A DNA stretch of 64,000 nt from Pseudomonas poae (GTDB taxonomy: Bacteria > Pseudomonadota > Gammaproteobacteria > Pseudomonadales > Pseudomonadaceae), in NCBI GenBank assembly GCA_028869255.1, contig CP110972.1, forward strand, positions 4,903,001 to 4,967,000. The letters run 5' to 3'. The notes under the pieces were generated by a model. The model was not told the origin of the DNA and did not search any database. It worked only from the letters and a program-made list of their open reading frames with translations. Of the stretch, positions 57,311-64,000 are shown one piece after another (the first letter of the stretch is position 1; every line of letters starts with the position of its first letter). The position numbers and the translations under genes were made by a program.

Positions 57311-58089
57311 GCCTTACACCGCCCCGCCGTTATTGGCTGACCGGCGCCAGCAGTGGCATAGGTGCCTCGCTGGCCGTGGAGCTGCTCAACAGCGGCGCTC
57401 ACGTGGCCCTCAGCTCGCGCACCAAAGGCCCGCTGGAAGCCCTCGCCCAACGTTACCCGGGGCAAGTGCTGGTAGTGGCCGGTGACTTGACCAACAGCCA
57501 GACCGTGCGCGAAATCGGTGAGCGGATCGGCGCGGCCTGGGGCGCGGTCGACACCGTGATCCTCAACGCCGGTACCTGTGAATATGTCGATGCCAGGCAA
57601 TTCGATTCATCGATTGTCGAACATGTGGTGCGCACCAACTTGCTGGCGAGCAGCTATTGCATCGAAGCCGCATTGCCGTTGTTGCGCGCCGGGCGTACCC
57701 CGCATCTGGTGGGCGTTGCCAGCGCGGTGACGTACCTGCCGATGCCACGGGCCGAAGCCTACGGCGCGTCCAAGGCCGGGCTGCGCTACTTGTTCGAATC
57801 CCTGCGCATCAGCCTGTCGCCGGAGAATATCGACGTTACGGTGATCAGCCCGGGGTTTGTCGACACGCCGCTGACCGAGCGCAATGACTTCCCGATGCCC
57901 CTGAGCTGGTCGGCTGCCAAGGCCGCGAAACATATCTTTGCCAAGCTGGAAAAACGCCCACTGGAAATCGCCTTTCCCGCAATGTTTATCGCCACCCTGT
58001 GGCCCCTGTCGAAGCTGCCCAACCGGGCGCAACTGATCATCGGCAAACGCATGCTGCGCAGTCCGCCGCCACAAAAGGACGACCTGTGA
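57307..58089 (+). CDS. Short-chain dehydrogenase/reductase
   Basis: Classical SDR of 260 residues: NAD(P)-binding YWLTGASSGIGASLAVEL, VILNAGTCEY, active Ser in VGVASAVTYLP, and Tyr-Lys in AEAYGASKAGLRY. The SSRTKG pattern after the second strand favours NADPH. The substrate is unknown; the context suggests a fatty-acid or lipid oxidation/reduction step. Chosen ATG has AAAAGGAG upstream. The stop overlaps the next start (GTGA). Confidence 0.92.
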   Translation: MSLTPPRRYWLTGASSGIGASLAVELLNSGAHVALSSRTKGPLEALAQRYPGQVLVVAGDLTNSQTVREIGERIGAAWGAVDTVILNAGTCEYVDARQFDSSIVEHVVRTNLLASSYCIEAALPLLRAGRTPHLVGVASAVTYLPMPRAEAYGASKAGLRYLFESLRISLSPENIDVTVISPGFVDTPLTERNDFPMPLSWSAAKAAKHIFAKLEKRPLEIAFPAMFIATLWPLSKLPNRAQLIIGKRMLRSPPPQKDDL

Positions 58090-59333
58090 AGATCGCCATT
58101 ATCGGCAGCGGCATCGCCGGGCTCACCAGCGCGTACCTGCTCAGCCGTCGCCACGAGATCACGCTGTTCGAGGCAGGCGACCGCATCGGCGGGCATACCC
58201 ACACGGTCAACGTGACGGTGGAGGATAAAAGCTACGCGGTGGACACCGGCTTCATTGTGTTCAACGACTGGACCTATCCCAACTTCATCCGCCTGCTGGG
58301 GCAGATCGGGGTGAAGTTCAAACCCACCGAAATGAGCTTTTCGGTGTGCGACCAGAACGAAGGTTTCGAGTACAACGGCAACAACCTCAACAGCCTGTTC
58401 GCGCAGCGTCGCAATATTCTGTCGCCGGGTTTCTGGGGCATGTTGCGTGACATCCTGCGCTTCAACCGCCAGGCACCGCTGGACCTGCAAGAGCAGCGCA
58501 TCAGCGCCGACATGACCCTGGGCGACTACCTCGAAGCCGGGGGCTACGGCCCACGGTTTATCCGGCATTACATCGTGCCGATGGGCGCGGCGATCTGGTC
58601 GATGTCCCTGAATGACATGCTGGGTTTCCCGTTGCAGTTCTTTGTGCGCTTCTTCAAGAACCACGGGTTGCTGTCAGTGAACAACCGGCCGCAATGGTGT
58701 GTGATCGAAGGCGGGTCCAGTAGTTACATCGAGCCGCTGACGCGCAGCTTTCGCGAGCAGATCCGCCTCAATTGCCCTGTGCATAACGTTGCGCGCACCG
58801 ACGATGGCGTGGTTATCCACAGCCCCGCCGGCAGCGAGACCTTTGATCGGGTGGTGTTTGCCTGCCACAGTGACCAGGCCCTGGCGTTGCTCGCCGACCC
58901 CAGCCAGGCCGAACAGGAGATCCTCGGCGCTCTGCCGTACGCCGACAACGATGTGGTGCTGCACACCGACACCCGCCTGCTGCCGGACCGCAAGCTGGCT
59001 TGGGCCAGCTGGAATTATCGGCTGACCGGCGATGCGCAGACCCAGGCCGCCGTCACCTACGACATGAACATCCTGCAAGGCATCGACAGCGCCACCACTT
59101 TTTGCGTCAGCCTCAACCAGACGTCGATGATCAACCCGTTGAAGGTCATCTCCCGTTACACCTACGCCCACCCGCAATACAGCCTGGCGGCGGTGGCCGC
59201 CCAGGGCCGCTGGGAAGAATTGTGCGGCGCACGCAACACCTTTTACTGCGGCGCGTACTGGGCCAACGGGTTTCACGAAGACGGCGTGGTCAGCGCCCTG
59301 CGCGTGGCCCAGACGTTTGGGGAAACCCTGTGA
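58086..59333 (+). CDS. FAD-dependent amine-oxidase-like protein (COG2907)
   Basis: A 415-residue flavoprotein with FAD fold KIAIIGSGIAGLTSAYLLS, the second motif EAGDRIGGHTHTV, AVDTGFIVFNDWTYPNF and a C-terminal FYCGAYWANGFHEDGV FAD segment. This family (COG2907) almost always accompanies DUF1365 and Cfa-type genes, and I infer a role as desaturase or oxidase acting on fatty acyl chains. Start is GTG in a GTGA overlap with the SDR stop; a much longer frame upstream lies inside the SDR gene and was rejected. Confidence 0.9.
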   Translation: MKIAIIGSGIAGLTSAYLLSRRHEITLFEAGDRIGGHTHTVNVTVEDKSYAVDTGFIVFNDWTYPNFIRLLGQIGVKFKPTEMSFSVCDQNEGFEYNGNNLNSLFAQRRNILSPGFWGMLRDILRFNRQAPLDLQEQRISADMTLGDYLEAGGYGPRFIRHYIVPMGAAIWSMSLNDMLGFPLQFFVRFFKNHGLLSVNNRPQWCVIEGGSSSYIEPLTRSFREQIRLNCPVHNVARTDDGVVIHSPAGSETFDRVVFACHSDQALALLADPSQAEQEILGALPYADNDVVLHTDTRLLPDRKLAWASWNYRLTGDAQTQAAVTYDMNILQGIDSATTFCVSLNQTSMINPLKVISRYTYAHPQYSLAAVAAQGRWEELCGARNTFYCGAYWANGFHEDGVVSALRVAQTFGETL

Positions 59334-60139
59334 ACAGCGCCCTGTACAGCGGCTGGATCGCCCATCGCCGGTTCACGCCCAAGGCTCACGCCTTTCGCTA
59401 CCGCATCGGCCTGCTGTACCTGGATTTGAGCGAACAGGACCAAGTGCTCGGGCTGTCGCCCCTGGCCGGCACCAGCCGCCTGGCACCCTTCGGGTTTCGC
59501 CAGCAGGATTACCTGCGTGAATTCACACGCCACGGCATGAGTTTGAGCGACGCCGTGCGTCAGGAAGTCGGCAAGGCTCTGGGGCACACACCCCAGGGCG
59601 TTATCTGCCTGCTGACCCAGGCCCGCAGTTGGGGCCTGGCTTTTAACCCGGTGAGTTTCTTCTACTGTTTCGAGGCCGATGGGCAACTGGCCGCGATCCT
59701 GTGTGAAGTGACCAACACCCCATGGCGCGAGCGCTACCATTATGTGCTCCCAGCCCAGCCTCTGGGCGCCGATGAACACCAGCACTTCGCCGTGGCCAAG
59801 GCGTTTCATGTGTCACCGTTTTTGCCGCGTGACCTGGAATATCGCATGAGTTTCAGCCCGCCCGCCGCCAGGCTCGGCGTGCACATGGCCGACTGGCAAG
59901 GCGCGCAAAAAGTCTTCGACGCCACCCTGAGCCTGCAAAAGCAAGCGCTGAACCGCGCCAGCCTGCACCGCTACCTGTGGCGCTTCCCCTGGATGACCGC
60001 CAAGACCTGCCTGGCGATTTACTGGCAGGCCCTGCGCCTGTTGCTCAAACGCACACCGGTTTTTTCCCATCAGGCTGCCGACGGCGCCTCTCGTACAGCA
60101 GTCGGGTATACCAAGGATCGCCGCCATGAAATCCCCTAG
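59330..60139 (+). CDS. DUF1365 domain-containing protein
   Basis: A 269-residue soluble protein of the DUF1365 family: SALYSGWIAHRRFTPKAHAFRYRIG at the start, LLTQARSWGLAFNPVSFFYCFEADG in the middle, and FHVSPFLPRDLEYRMSF later. Function unknown; always near Cfa-like genes. Start is GTG in a GTGA overlap with the flavoprotein stop; the frame runs on upstream without a better start. It overlaps the next gene by 14 bases. Confidence 0.9.
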   Translation: MNSALYSGWIAHRRFTPKAHAFRYRIGLLYLDLSEQDQVLGLSPLAGTSRLAPFGFRQQDYLREFTRHGMSLSDAVRQEVGKALGHTPQGVICLLTQARSWGLAFNPVSFFYCFEADGQLAAILCEVTNTPWRERYHYVLPAQPLGADEHQHFAVAKAFHVSPFLPRDLEYRMSFSPPAARLGVHMADWQGAQKVFDATLSLQKQALNRASLHRYLWRFPWMTAKTCLAIYWQALRLLLKRTPVFSHQAADGASRTAVGYTKDRRHEIP

Positions 60140-61397
60140 TTTATCGGTCAAAAGCAACCGCCTGAACGTCAACGGCATGACCAGTGCGCTGCTGCGCAAG
60201 GGCGTGCTGCGCCAACTGAGCCAATTGCGCCACGGCCAACTGGTGGTGATCGAGGATGGCGAACGGCAGGTATTCGGCGCACGCGAAGCGCACCTGCTGG
60301 GGGAAATCCACATCCTCGATTCGGCGGTGTGGGGCCTGGTGGCGGCCAACGGCTCGATCGGCGCGGGCGAGGCATTTATCCACGGTTACTGGAGCAGCCC
60401 GGACCTGACCGCCGTGGTGCGCGTGATGGTGAGCAACCTCGACGTACTCGACGCGATGGAGGGTGGCCTGGCGCGACTGGCACGGCCCTTCACCCAGGGT
60501 TTGCACTGGCTCAACCGCAACACACGCAAAGGCTCGCAAAAAAACATCGCCGCCCACTACGACCTGGGCAACGACCTGTTCGAAGAATTCCTCGACCCGA
60601 CCATGATGTATTCGGCCGCACAATTTCTCACCGCCGATGACACCCTGGAACAGGCGCAGCTGAACAAGCTGGAACGCATCTGCCAGAAGCTGGCGCTCAA
60701 GCCCGGCGACCATCTGCTGGAAATCGGCACCGGTTGGGGCAGCATGGCGCTGTACGCCGCGCAGCATTACGGCTGCAAGGTCACCACCACCACGCTCTCC
60801 AAGGAGCAGTTTGCCTACACCGAAAAACGTATCGAAGCCCTGGGGCTGCAAGGCCAGGTAACTTTGCTGCTGCAGGACTACCGCGACCTCACCGGCCAAT
60901 ACGACAAACTGGTGTCGATCGAGATGATCGAGGCGGTGGGCCATCGCTTCCTGCCGACCTACTTCAAACAGTGCGCGCACCTGCTCAAGAGCGATGGCCT
61001 GATGCTGCTGCAAGCCATCACCATCCGTGAGCAACGTTTCGAGCAGGCCAAAAACAGCGTGGATTTTATCCAGCGCTACATTTTCCCCGGCGGCGCCCTG
61101 CCCTGCGTGCAGAACATGCTGCAGATCGTCAGCCGCGATACCGACATGAACCTGCTGCACATGGAAGATTTCGGCCTGCACTACGCACGCACCTTGCGCC
61201 TGTGGCATGAGAACTTTCGCCGGGCTCACGGCCGCCTGACGGAATTGGGCTACGACGAGTATTTCCTGCGCCTGTGGGAGTTTTACCTGTGCTACTGCGA
61301 GGGTGGGTTTATGGAGCGCACCATCGGTACCGCACAACTGCTGCTGGCCAAACCGTCGGCCATCAACCCACCGTTGCTCGGGCGCTTCAGTGCTTAA
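60126..61397 (+). CDS. Cyclopropane-fatty-acyl-phospholipid synthase family methyltransferase
   Basis: SAM-dependent enzyme of 423 residues acting on unsaturated fatty acyl chains of membrane phospholipids. The N-terminal lipid-binding part includes GEAFIHGYWSSPDLTAVVRVM; the methyltransferase part has AAHYDLGNDLFEEFLDPTMMYSAAQF, LEIGTGWGSMALYAAQHYG (SAM loop) and IEMIEAVGHRFLPTYF. It may make cyclopropane acids or, given the neighbours, methylated or furan fatty acids as in photo-oxidative stress operons of Rhodobacter; this is inference. Its end overlaps the DUF2878 start. Confidence 0.93.
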   Translation: MKSPSLSVKSNRLNVNGMTSALLRKGVLRQLSQLRHGQLVVIEDGERQVFGAREAHLLGEIHILDSAVWGLVAANGSIGAGEAFIHGYWSSPDLTAVVRVMVSNLDVLDAMEGGLARLARPFTQGLHWLNRNTRKGSQKNIAAHYDLGNDLFEEFLDPTMMYSAAQFLTADDTLEQAQLNKLERICQKLALKPGDHLLEIGTGWGSMALYAAQHYGCKVTTTTLSKEQFAYTEKRIEALGLQGQVTLLLQDYRDLTGQYDKLVSIEMIEAVGHRFLPTYFKQCAHLLKSDGLMLLQAITIREQRFEQAKNSVDFIQRYIFPGGALPCVQNMLQIVSRDTDMNLLHMEDFGLHYARTLRLWHENFRRAHGRLTELGYDEYFLRLWEFYLCYCEGGFMERTIGTAQLLLAKPSAINPPLLGRFSA

Positions 61398-61881
61398 GAC
61401 GCTGGCCAATGCCGTGCTCTTTCAGTGCGGCTGGTTTGCCTGCGTGCTGGGCGGGGACAGCCGCTGGCTGCTGGTGGGGCTGGCAGTGCTGGCGGTTCAC
61501 CTGTTGTGGATAAGCGGCGGGTCCAAAGAGGGTCAGGTGATCCTGGCCGTGACCTTGCTGGGGACGGTGGTCGACACCTTGCTGCGTACCTTTGGCGTGT
61601 TTCACTTTACGATGCCGGGGCCTGTAATTCCCGTTTGGCTGATCCTGCTGTGGGCGCTGCTGGCCACGACCTTGCGCCACTGCCTGGCCTGGAGTGCAGA
61701 GCCCTGGTGGCGAGCCAGCCTGTTGGGTGCGTTAGGTGGGCCACTGTCTTATTACGCCGGCAGCCAGTTGGCGGGGGTCAGTTTCGGTTATGGCACCACG
61801 CCAACCCTGATCGGCCTGGCGCTGCTCTGGGCCCTGCTGTTTCCCCTGTTGCATTGGGTCGCCGCGCAGCTGGCACACTGA
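61390..61881 (+). CDS. DUF2878 membrane protein
   Basis: A 163-residue very hydrophobic protein with about five or six membrane spans (LANAVLFQCGWFACVLGG, WLLVGLAVLAVHLLWI, PVWLILLWALLATTL). It matches DUF2878, which follows DUF1365-Cfa genes in many gamma-proteobacteria. Start is GTG overlapping the cfa stop by eight bases. Last gene of the operon; function unknown. Confidence 0.85.
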   Translation: MLKTLANAVLFQCGWFACVLGGDSRWLLVGLAVLAVHLLWISGGSKEGQVILAVTLLGTVVDTLLRTFGVFHFTMPGPVIPVWLILLWALLATTLRHCLAWSAEPWWRASLLGALGGPLSYYAGSQLAGVSFGYGTTPTLIGLALLWALLFPLLHWVAAQLAH

Positions 61882-61935
61882 CGCCCGTCAGAGCATTCAT
61901 ACGCGTAACACCTGCTTGCCTTACACTGCGCGCCT

Positions 61936-62241
61936 ATGACCAACATCCCGCACACCCAAATCACCGAACCCGCCGTCACATGCTCGACGTGCGCGGCCTG
62001 CTGCTGCCAGCTGGAGGTGATGCTGATCACCGACACCGGTGTGCCGCAACGCTATATCGACACGGACGACTGGGGTGGCGAAGTCATGCTGCGTCTGGAC
62101 GACGGCTGGTGCGCGGCGCTGGATCGGGACACGATGATGTGCACGATCTACGAGCGGCGGCCGCTGATTTGCAGGGAATTCGAGATGGGCGCGCCGGAGT
62201 GCTTGACCGAGCGAGAAGGGATTGCGACGGCGTATCGCTAA
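61936..62241 (+). CDS. YkgJ family cysteine-cluster protein
   Basis: A 101-residue soluble protein with CSTCAACCCQLE near residues 16-27 and later CAALD, MCTIYERRPLICREFE and ECLTE, the cysteine pattern of the YkgJ (zinc- or iron-chelating) family. Function unknown. It follows the Cfa operon after 54 bases and precedes a REPIN. Confidence 0.82.
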   Translation: MTNIPHTQITEPAVTCSTCAACCCQLEVMLITDTGVPQRYIDTDDWGGEVMLRLDDGWCAALDRDTMMCTIYERRPLICREFEMGAPECLTEREGIATAYR

Positions 62242-62246
62242 CACGC

Positions 62247-62334
62247 TGTGGGAGCCGGGCTTGCCCGCGATTGGATCACCTCGGTCAATCGGTTAAACCG
62301 AGGTGTGCGCATCGCAGGCAAGCCAGCTCCCACA
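62247..62334. repeat. REPIN between the YkgJ gene and pagL
   Basis: Left TGTGGGAGCCGGGCTTGCCC and right GGCAAGCCAGCTCCCACA, with internal ACCTCGGT/ACCGAGGT. It differs from the element near 50.0 kb mainly in the central loop. Confidence 0.85.
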
Positions 62335-62358
62335 GGGGTTTAGCCGTGCTCTGAAGAA

Positions 62359-62877
62359 TTACAGCGGCATGGTGTAGTGCAGCGAGTAGCTCTCTACCCC
62401 ATCGTTGTTGCTGCTGATGCCTGCATTGGAGTAGTGCGTGGCGCGAATGCCCACTTCATGCCCACCGGTGAAGCGCAGGCCGAAACCCAAGCGGTCTTCG
62501 AATTGAAAAGCCTGCCCGATGTTGTTGTCTTCCAGGCGAGTGCGCGAGAACACCGCCACACCGATCCCGGCCTCGATGTAGGGTTTGACCGACTGCCCGG
62601 CAAACTCATACACAAACACCGGCGAGAACGACAGGCTGCTTGCACCCGCACGGTCGTCACCTTCCCAATAGGTGTAGGCGCCGCTCCAGTAACCGGTCAG
62701 GCGACCGACATCGCTCTGCATCCAGCTCTTGTCCCAATCGGACGTCAGCCCCAAACGATAGGTGAGCGTCGAATCACTGGTGGCCCCCAGGCCAAACTCA
62801 AGGCCGGCCGCTTGCGCCGAAAAAGAGTGTCCCACCACAGCGGCCGCAATCGCGGCCAAACAGAACAAGCGCTTCAT
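62359..62877 (-). CDS. pagL: Lipid A 3-O-deacylase PagL
   Basis: Outer-membrane eight-stranded barrel that removes the 3-O acyl chain of lipid A. The 172-residue precursor has a signal peptide (LFCLAAIAAAVVGHSFSAQA, cut after AQA) and the catalytic His-Ser motif ATHYSNAG late in the barrel; it ends YSLHYTMPL. The ATG giving MKRLF is favoured because GAAAGG lies nine bases upstream; another ATG three codons earlier is too close to it. Order pagL-murI-moeB is as in P. aeruginosa. Confidence 0.9.
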   Translation of the reverse strand: MKRLFCLAAIAAAVVGHSFSAQAAGLEFGLGATSDSTLTYRLGLTSDWDKSWMQSDVGRLTGYWSGAYTYWEGDDRAGASSLSFSPVFVYEFAGQSVKPYIEAGIGVAVFSRTRLEDNNIGQAFQFEDRLGFGLRFTGGHEVGIRATHYSNAGISSNNDGVESYSLHYTMPL

Positions 62878-62988
62878 AAGAAACATCCTTTCCGAACGAA
62901 GTTATATGGTTTTGTACAGGCAATCTGGCTATAGAAGCCGACGCAGTGTCAGAAGTTCAGCTTCTATCCGCGATATTTCACGAATTTT

Positions 62989-63783
62989 TCACGCGCTGAA
63001 GCTTCGCACAACTCCGTTATGTTTCCATAGTGTCGGTAGGATATTTCTGAGGTGATACACATCGCCACTCGTCCAGAACTGCGCAGGCTGCGGATTACCG
63101 CTGGCCAGCAGGTCGCGCTCGCCGAGCAAACGCTTGAGTTGGCGCGCCACGGCGGCGCCCGTATCGATCAGGATAATGCTGGGGGGCAGCATCTGCGCCA
63201 GGATCGGCTTGAGGAAGGGATAGTGGGTACAGCCGAGGATAATCGTGTCGCAGCCCGCGCTGAGCAACGGGTCGATATAGCCCTGCAACAGCTGGCGCAG
63301 CGCCGCGCTGTTCAAGTCGCCGGTTTCTATCAGCTCGACCAGGCCCGGGCAGGGCTGGGTTACCACCCGCACATCCGTGGCGAAGCGGTCCAGCAACGCG
63401 GCGAATTTGGCGCTTTGCAGGGTCCCGGTGGTGGCAAGCACGCCGACCACACCACTGCGCGTGGCGGCGGCGGCAGGTTTGACGGCGGGCTCCATGCCCA
63501 CCAGCGGCCAATCGGGGTAATCCTGGCGCAACTCCGCGACCGCCGCGACCGTCGCGGTGTTGCAGGCAATCACAAACGCCTTGGCGCCCTGCGCACGGAA
63601 AAACTCGGCGACCGACCGAGAGCGCTCAAGAATGAAAGCCGGGGTTTTCTCGCCATAGGGGATATGCCCGCAATCCGCCACATACAGCAGCGATTCTTGG
63701 GGCAATAGCTGTTGAATTTCGTCCAGCACGGTCAGGCCACCGATGCCGGAATCGAACACACCGATGGGCGCGCTCTTAACCAT
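62989..63783 (-). CDS. murI: Glutamate racemase MurI
   Basis: Supplies D-glutamate for peptidoglycan. The 264-residue protein has [14 protein letters not shown], the catalytic Cys in [15 protein letters not shown] and the second Cys in [16 protein letters not shown] chosen at MVKSAPIG; an eleven-residue upstream extension lies inside moeB. It overlaps the moeB end by eight bases. Confidence 0.96.
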   Translation of the reverse strand: MVKSAPIGVFDSGIGGLTVLDEIQQLLPQESLLYVADCGHIPYGEKTPAFILERSRSVAEFFRAQGAKAFVIACNTATVAAVAELRQDYPDWPLVGMEPAVKPAAAATRSGVVGVLATTGTLQSAKFAALLDRFATDVRVVTQPCPGLVELIETGDLNSAALRQLLQGYIDPLLSAGCDTIILGCTHYPFLKPILAQMLPPSIILIDTGAAVARQLKRLLGERDLLASGNPQPAQFWTSGDVYHLRNILPTLWKHNGVVRSFSA

Positions 63784-64000
63784 GCTGCGTCCCGCAGACA
63801 CTGCAACCGGGGTCACGCTTGACGCGCAATTCGCGAAAACGCGTGGTCAACGCGTCAATCAACAACAAGCGGCCCACCAGCGGCTCACCGAAACCGGCCA
63901 ACAGCTTCAAGGCTTCCAGCGCTTGCAGGCTGCCAACCATCCCTACTAACGGGCCCACCACGCCGGCTTCGCTGCAGGTGAGTTCGGTATCGCTGCCATG
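63776..64000 (-). CDS. moeB: Molybdopterin-synthase adenylyltransferase MoeB (C-terminal part, runs off the right edge)
   Basis: Adenylates the C-terminal Gly of MoaD in molybdenum cofactor synthesis. Only the last 74 residues are visible: [27 protein letters not shown], the conserved region before the end in the ThiF/MoeB fold, and DPGCSVC, the second cysteine pair of the zinc site. Identity as MoeB rather than ThiF rests on the neighbouring murI and pagL, as in P. aeruginosa. Confidence 0.88.
   Translation of the reverse strand, partial: HGSDTELTCSEAGVVGPLVGMVGSLQALEALKLLAGFGEPLVGRLLLIDALTTRFRELRVKRDPGCSVCGTQHG

Noticed and set aside
62913..62918. A TGTACA upstream of pagL
   Set aside because: Single box without partner at 18 bp and no clear promoter around it; too weak to assign to the same regulator.

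Overview
The window is chromosomal DNA from a Pseudomonas, most likely of the P. fluorescens group. The evidence is the gene order, which I recognise from memory of Pseudomonas genomes (ampDE-nadC-tRNA-Thr-pilA, pilCD-coaE-yacG, clpB-pgeF-rluD-bamD, ispH-fkpB-lspA-ileS-ribF-murJ-rpsT, pagL-murI-moeB), together with high GC, dense reading frames and REP/REPIN palindromes ending in GTGGGAGC. Almost everything is core or near-core; I see no prophage, insertion sequence, integrase or CRISPR array.

Layout. 1-3.5 kb: the start of fruB, divergent from fruR(cra)-tatD. 3.5-10.9 kb: a chemoreceptor, ampDE, a DUF1631 gene, nadC and a DUF6388 gene. 11-15.3 kb: a type IV pilin locus (tRNA-Thr, a Wzy_C/TfpO-type transferase, pilA, then pilC-pilD without pilB). 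15.3-19.4 kb: coaE, yacG, small conserved genes, a CbiM-like permease and ndh. 19.6-20.1 kb: a tRNA cluster (Asn, Pro, Lys, Pro) with a stringent-type promoter. 20.3-26.2 kb: clpB with a heat-shock promoter, pgeF-rluD and bamD. 26.2-30.3 kb: thiO and minor pilin genes (pilE, pilX, pilW, pilV, fimT) with no pilY1 or pilSR. 30.3-38.3 kb: isoprenoid, lipoprotein, tRNA-synthetase, flavin and lipid II genes and rpsT. 38.6-46.5 kb: slyD, pta without ackA, an acyltransferase, cysD-cysNC and a Nif3-like gene. 46.6-52 kb: algW, a TonB-dependent receptor, hemH (frameshifted near its 3' end) and an SDR epimerase.

52.2-61.9 kb is the most interesting part: a light/photo-oxidative stress cluster. Renalase and a Trp-rich protein come first. 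Next is a TTGACT-N16-TATGAT promoter overlaid by two pairs of TGTACA boxes (each pair TGTACA-N12-TGTACA). It drives a nine-gene, mostly overlapping operon: DUF523/DUF1722 protein, a LitR/CarH-type MerR regulator with altered B12 motifs, photolyase, NTF2-like protein, SDR, FAD amine-oxidase-like protein, DUF1365 protein, a Cfa-type methyltransferase and a DUF2878 membrane protein. I infer that it couples DNA photorepair to a membrane fatty-acid modification under light control. The window closes with a YkgJ-like protein, pagL, murI and the end of moeB.

Starts were chosen by family length and ribosome-binding site. Several are GTG or TTG (fruR, tatD, the chemoreceptor, pilD, rpsT and three genes of the photostress operon). 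Family names come from recognition of the translated sequence, not from database searches.
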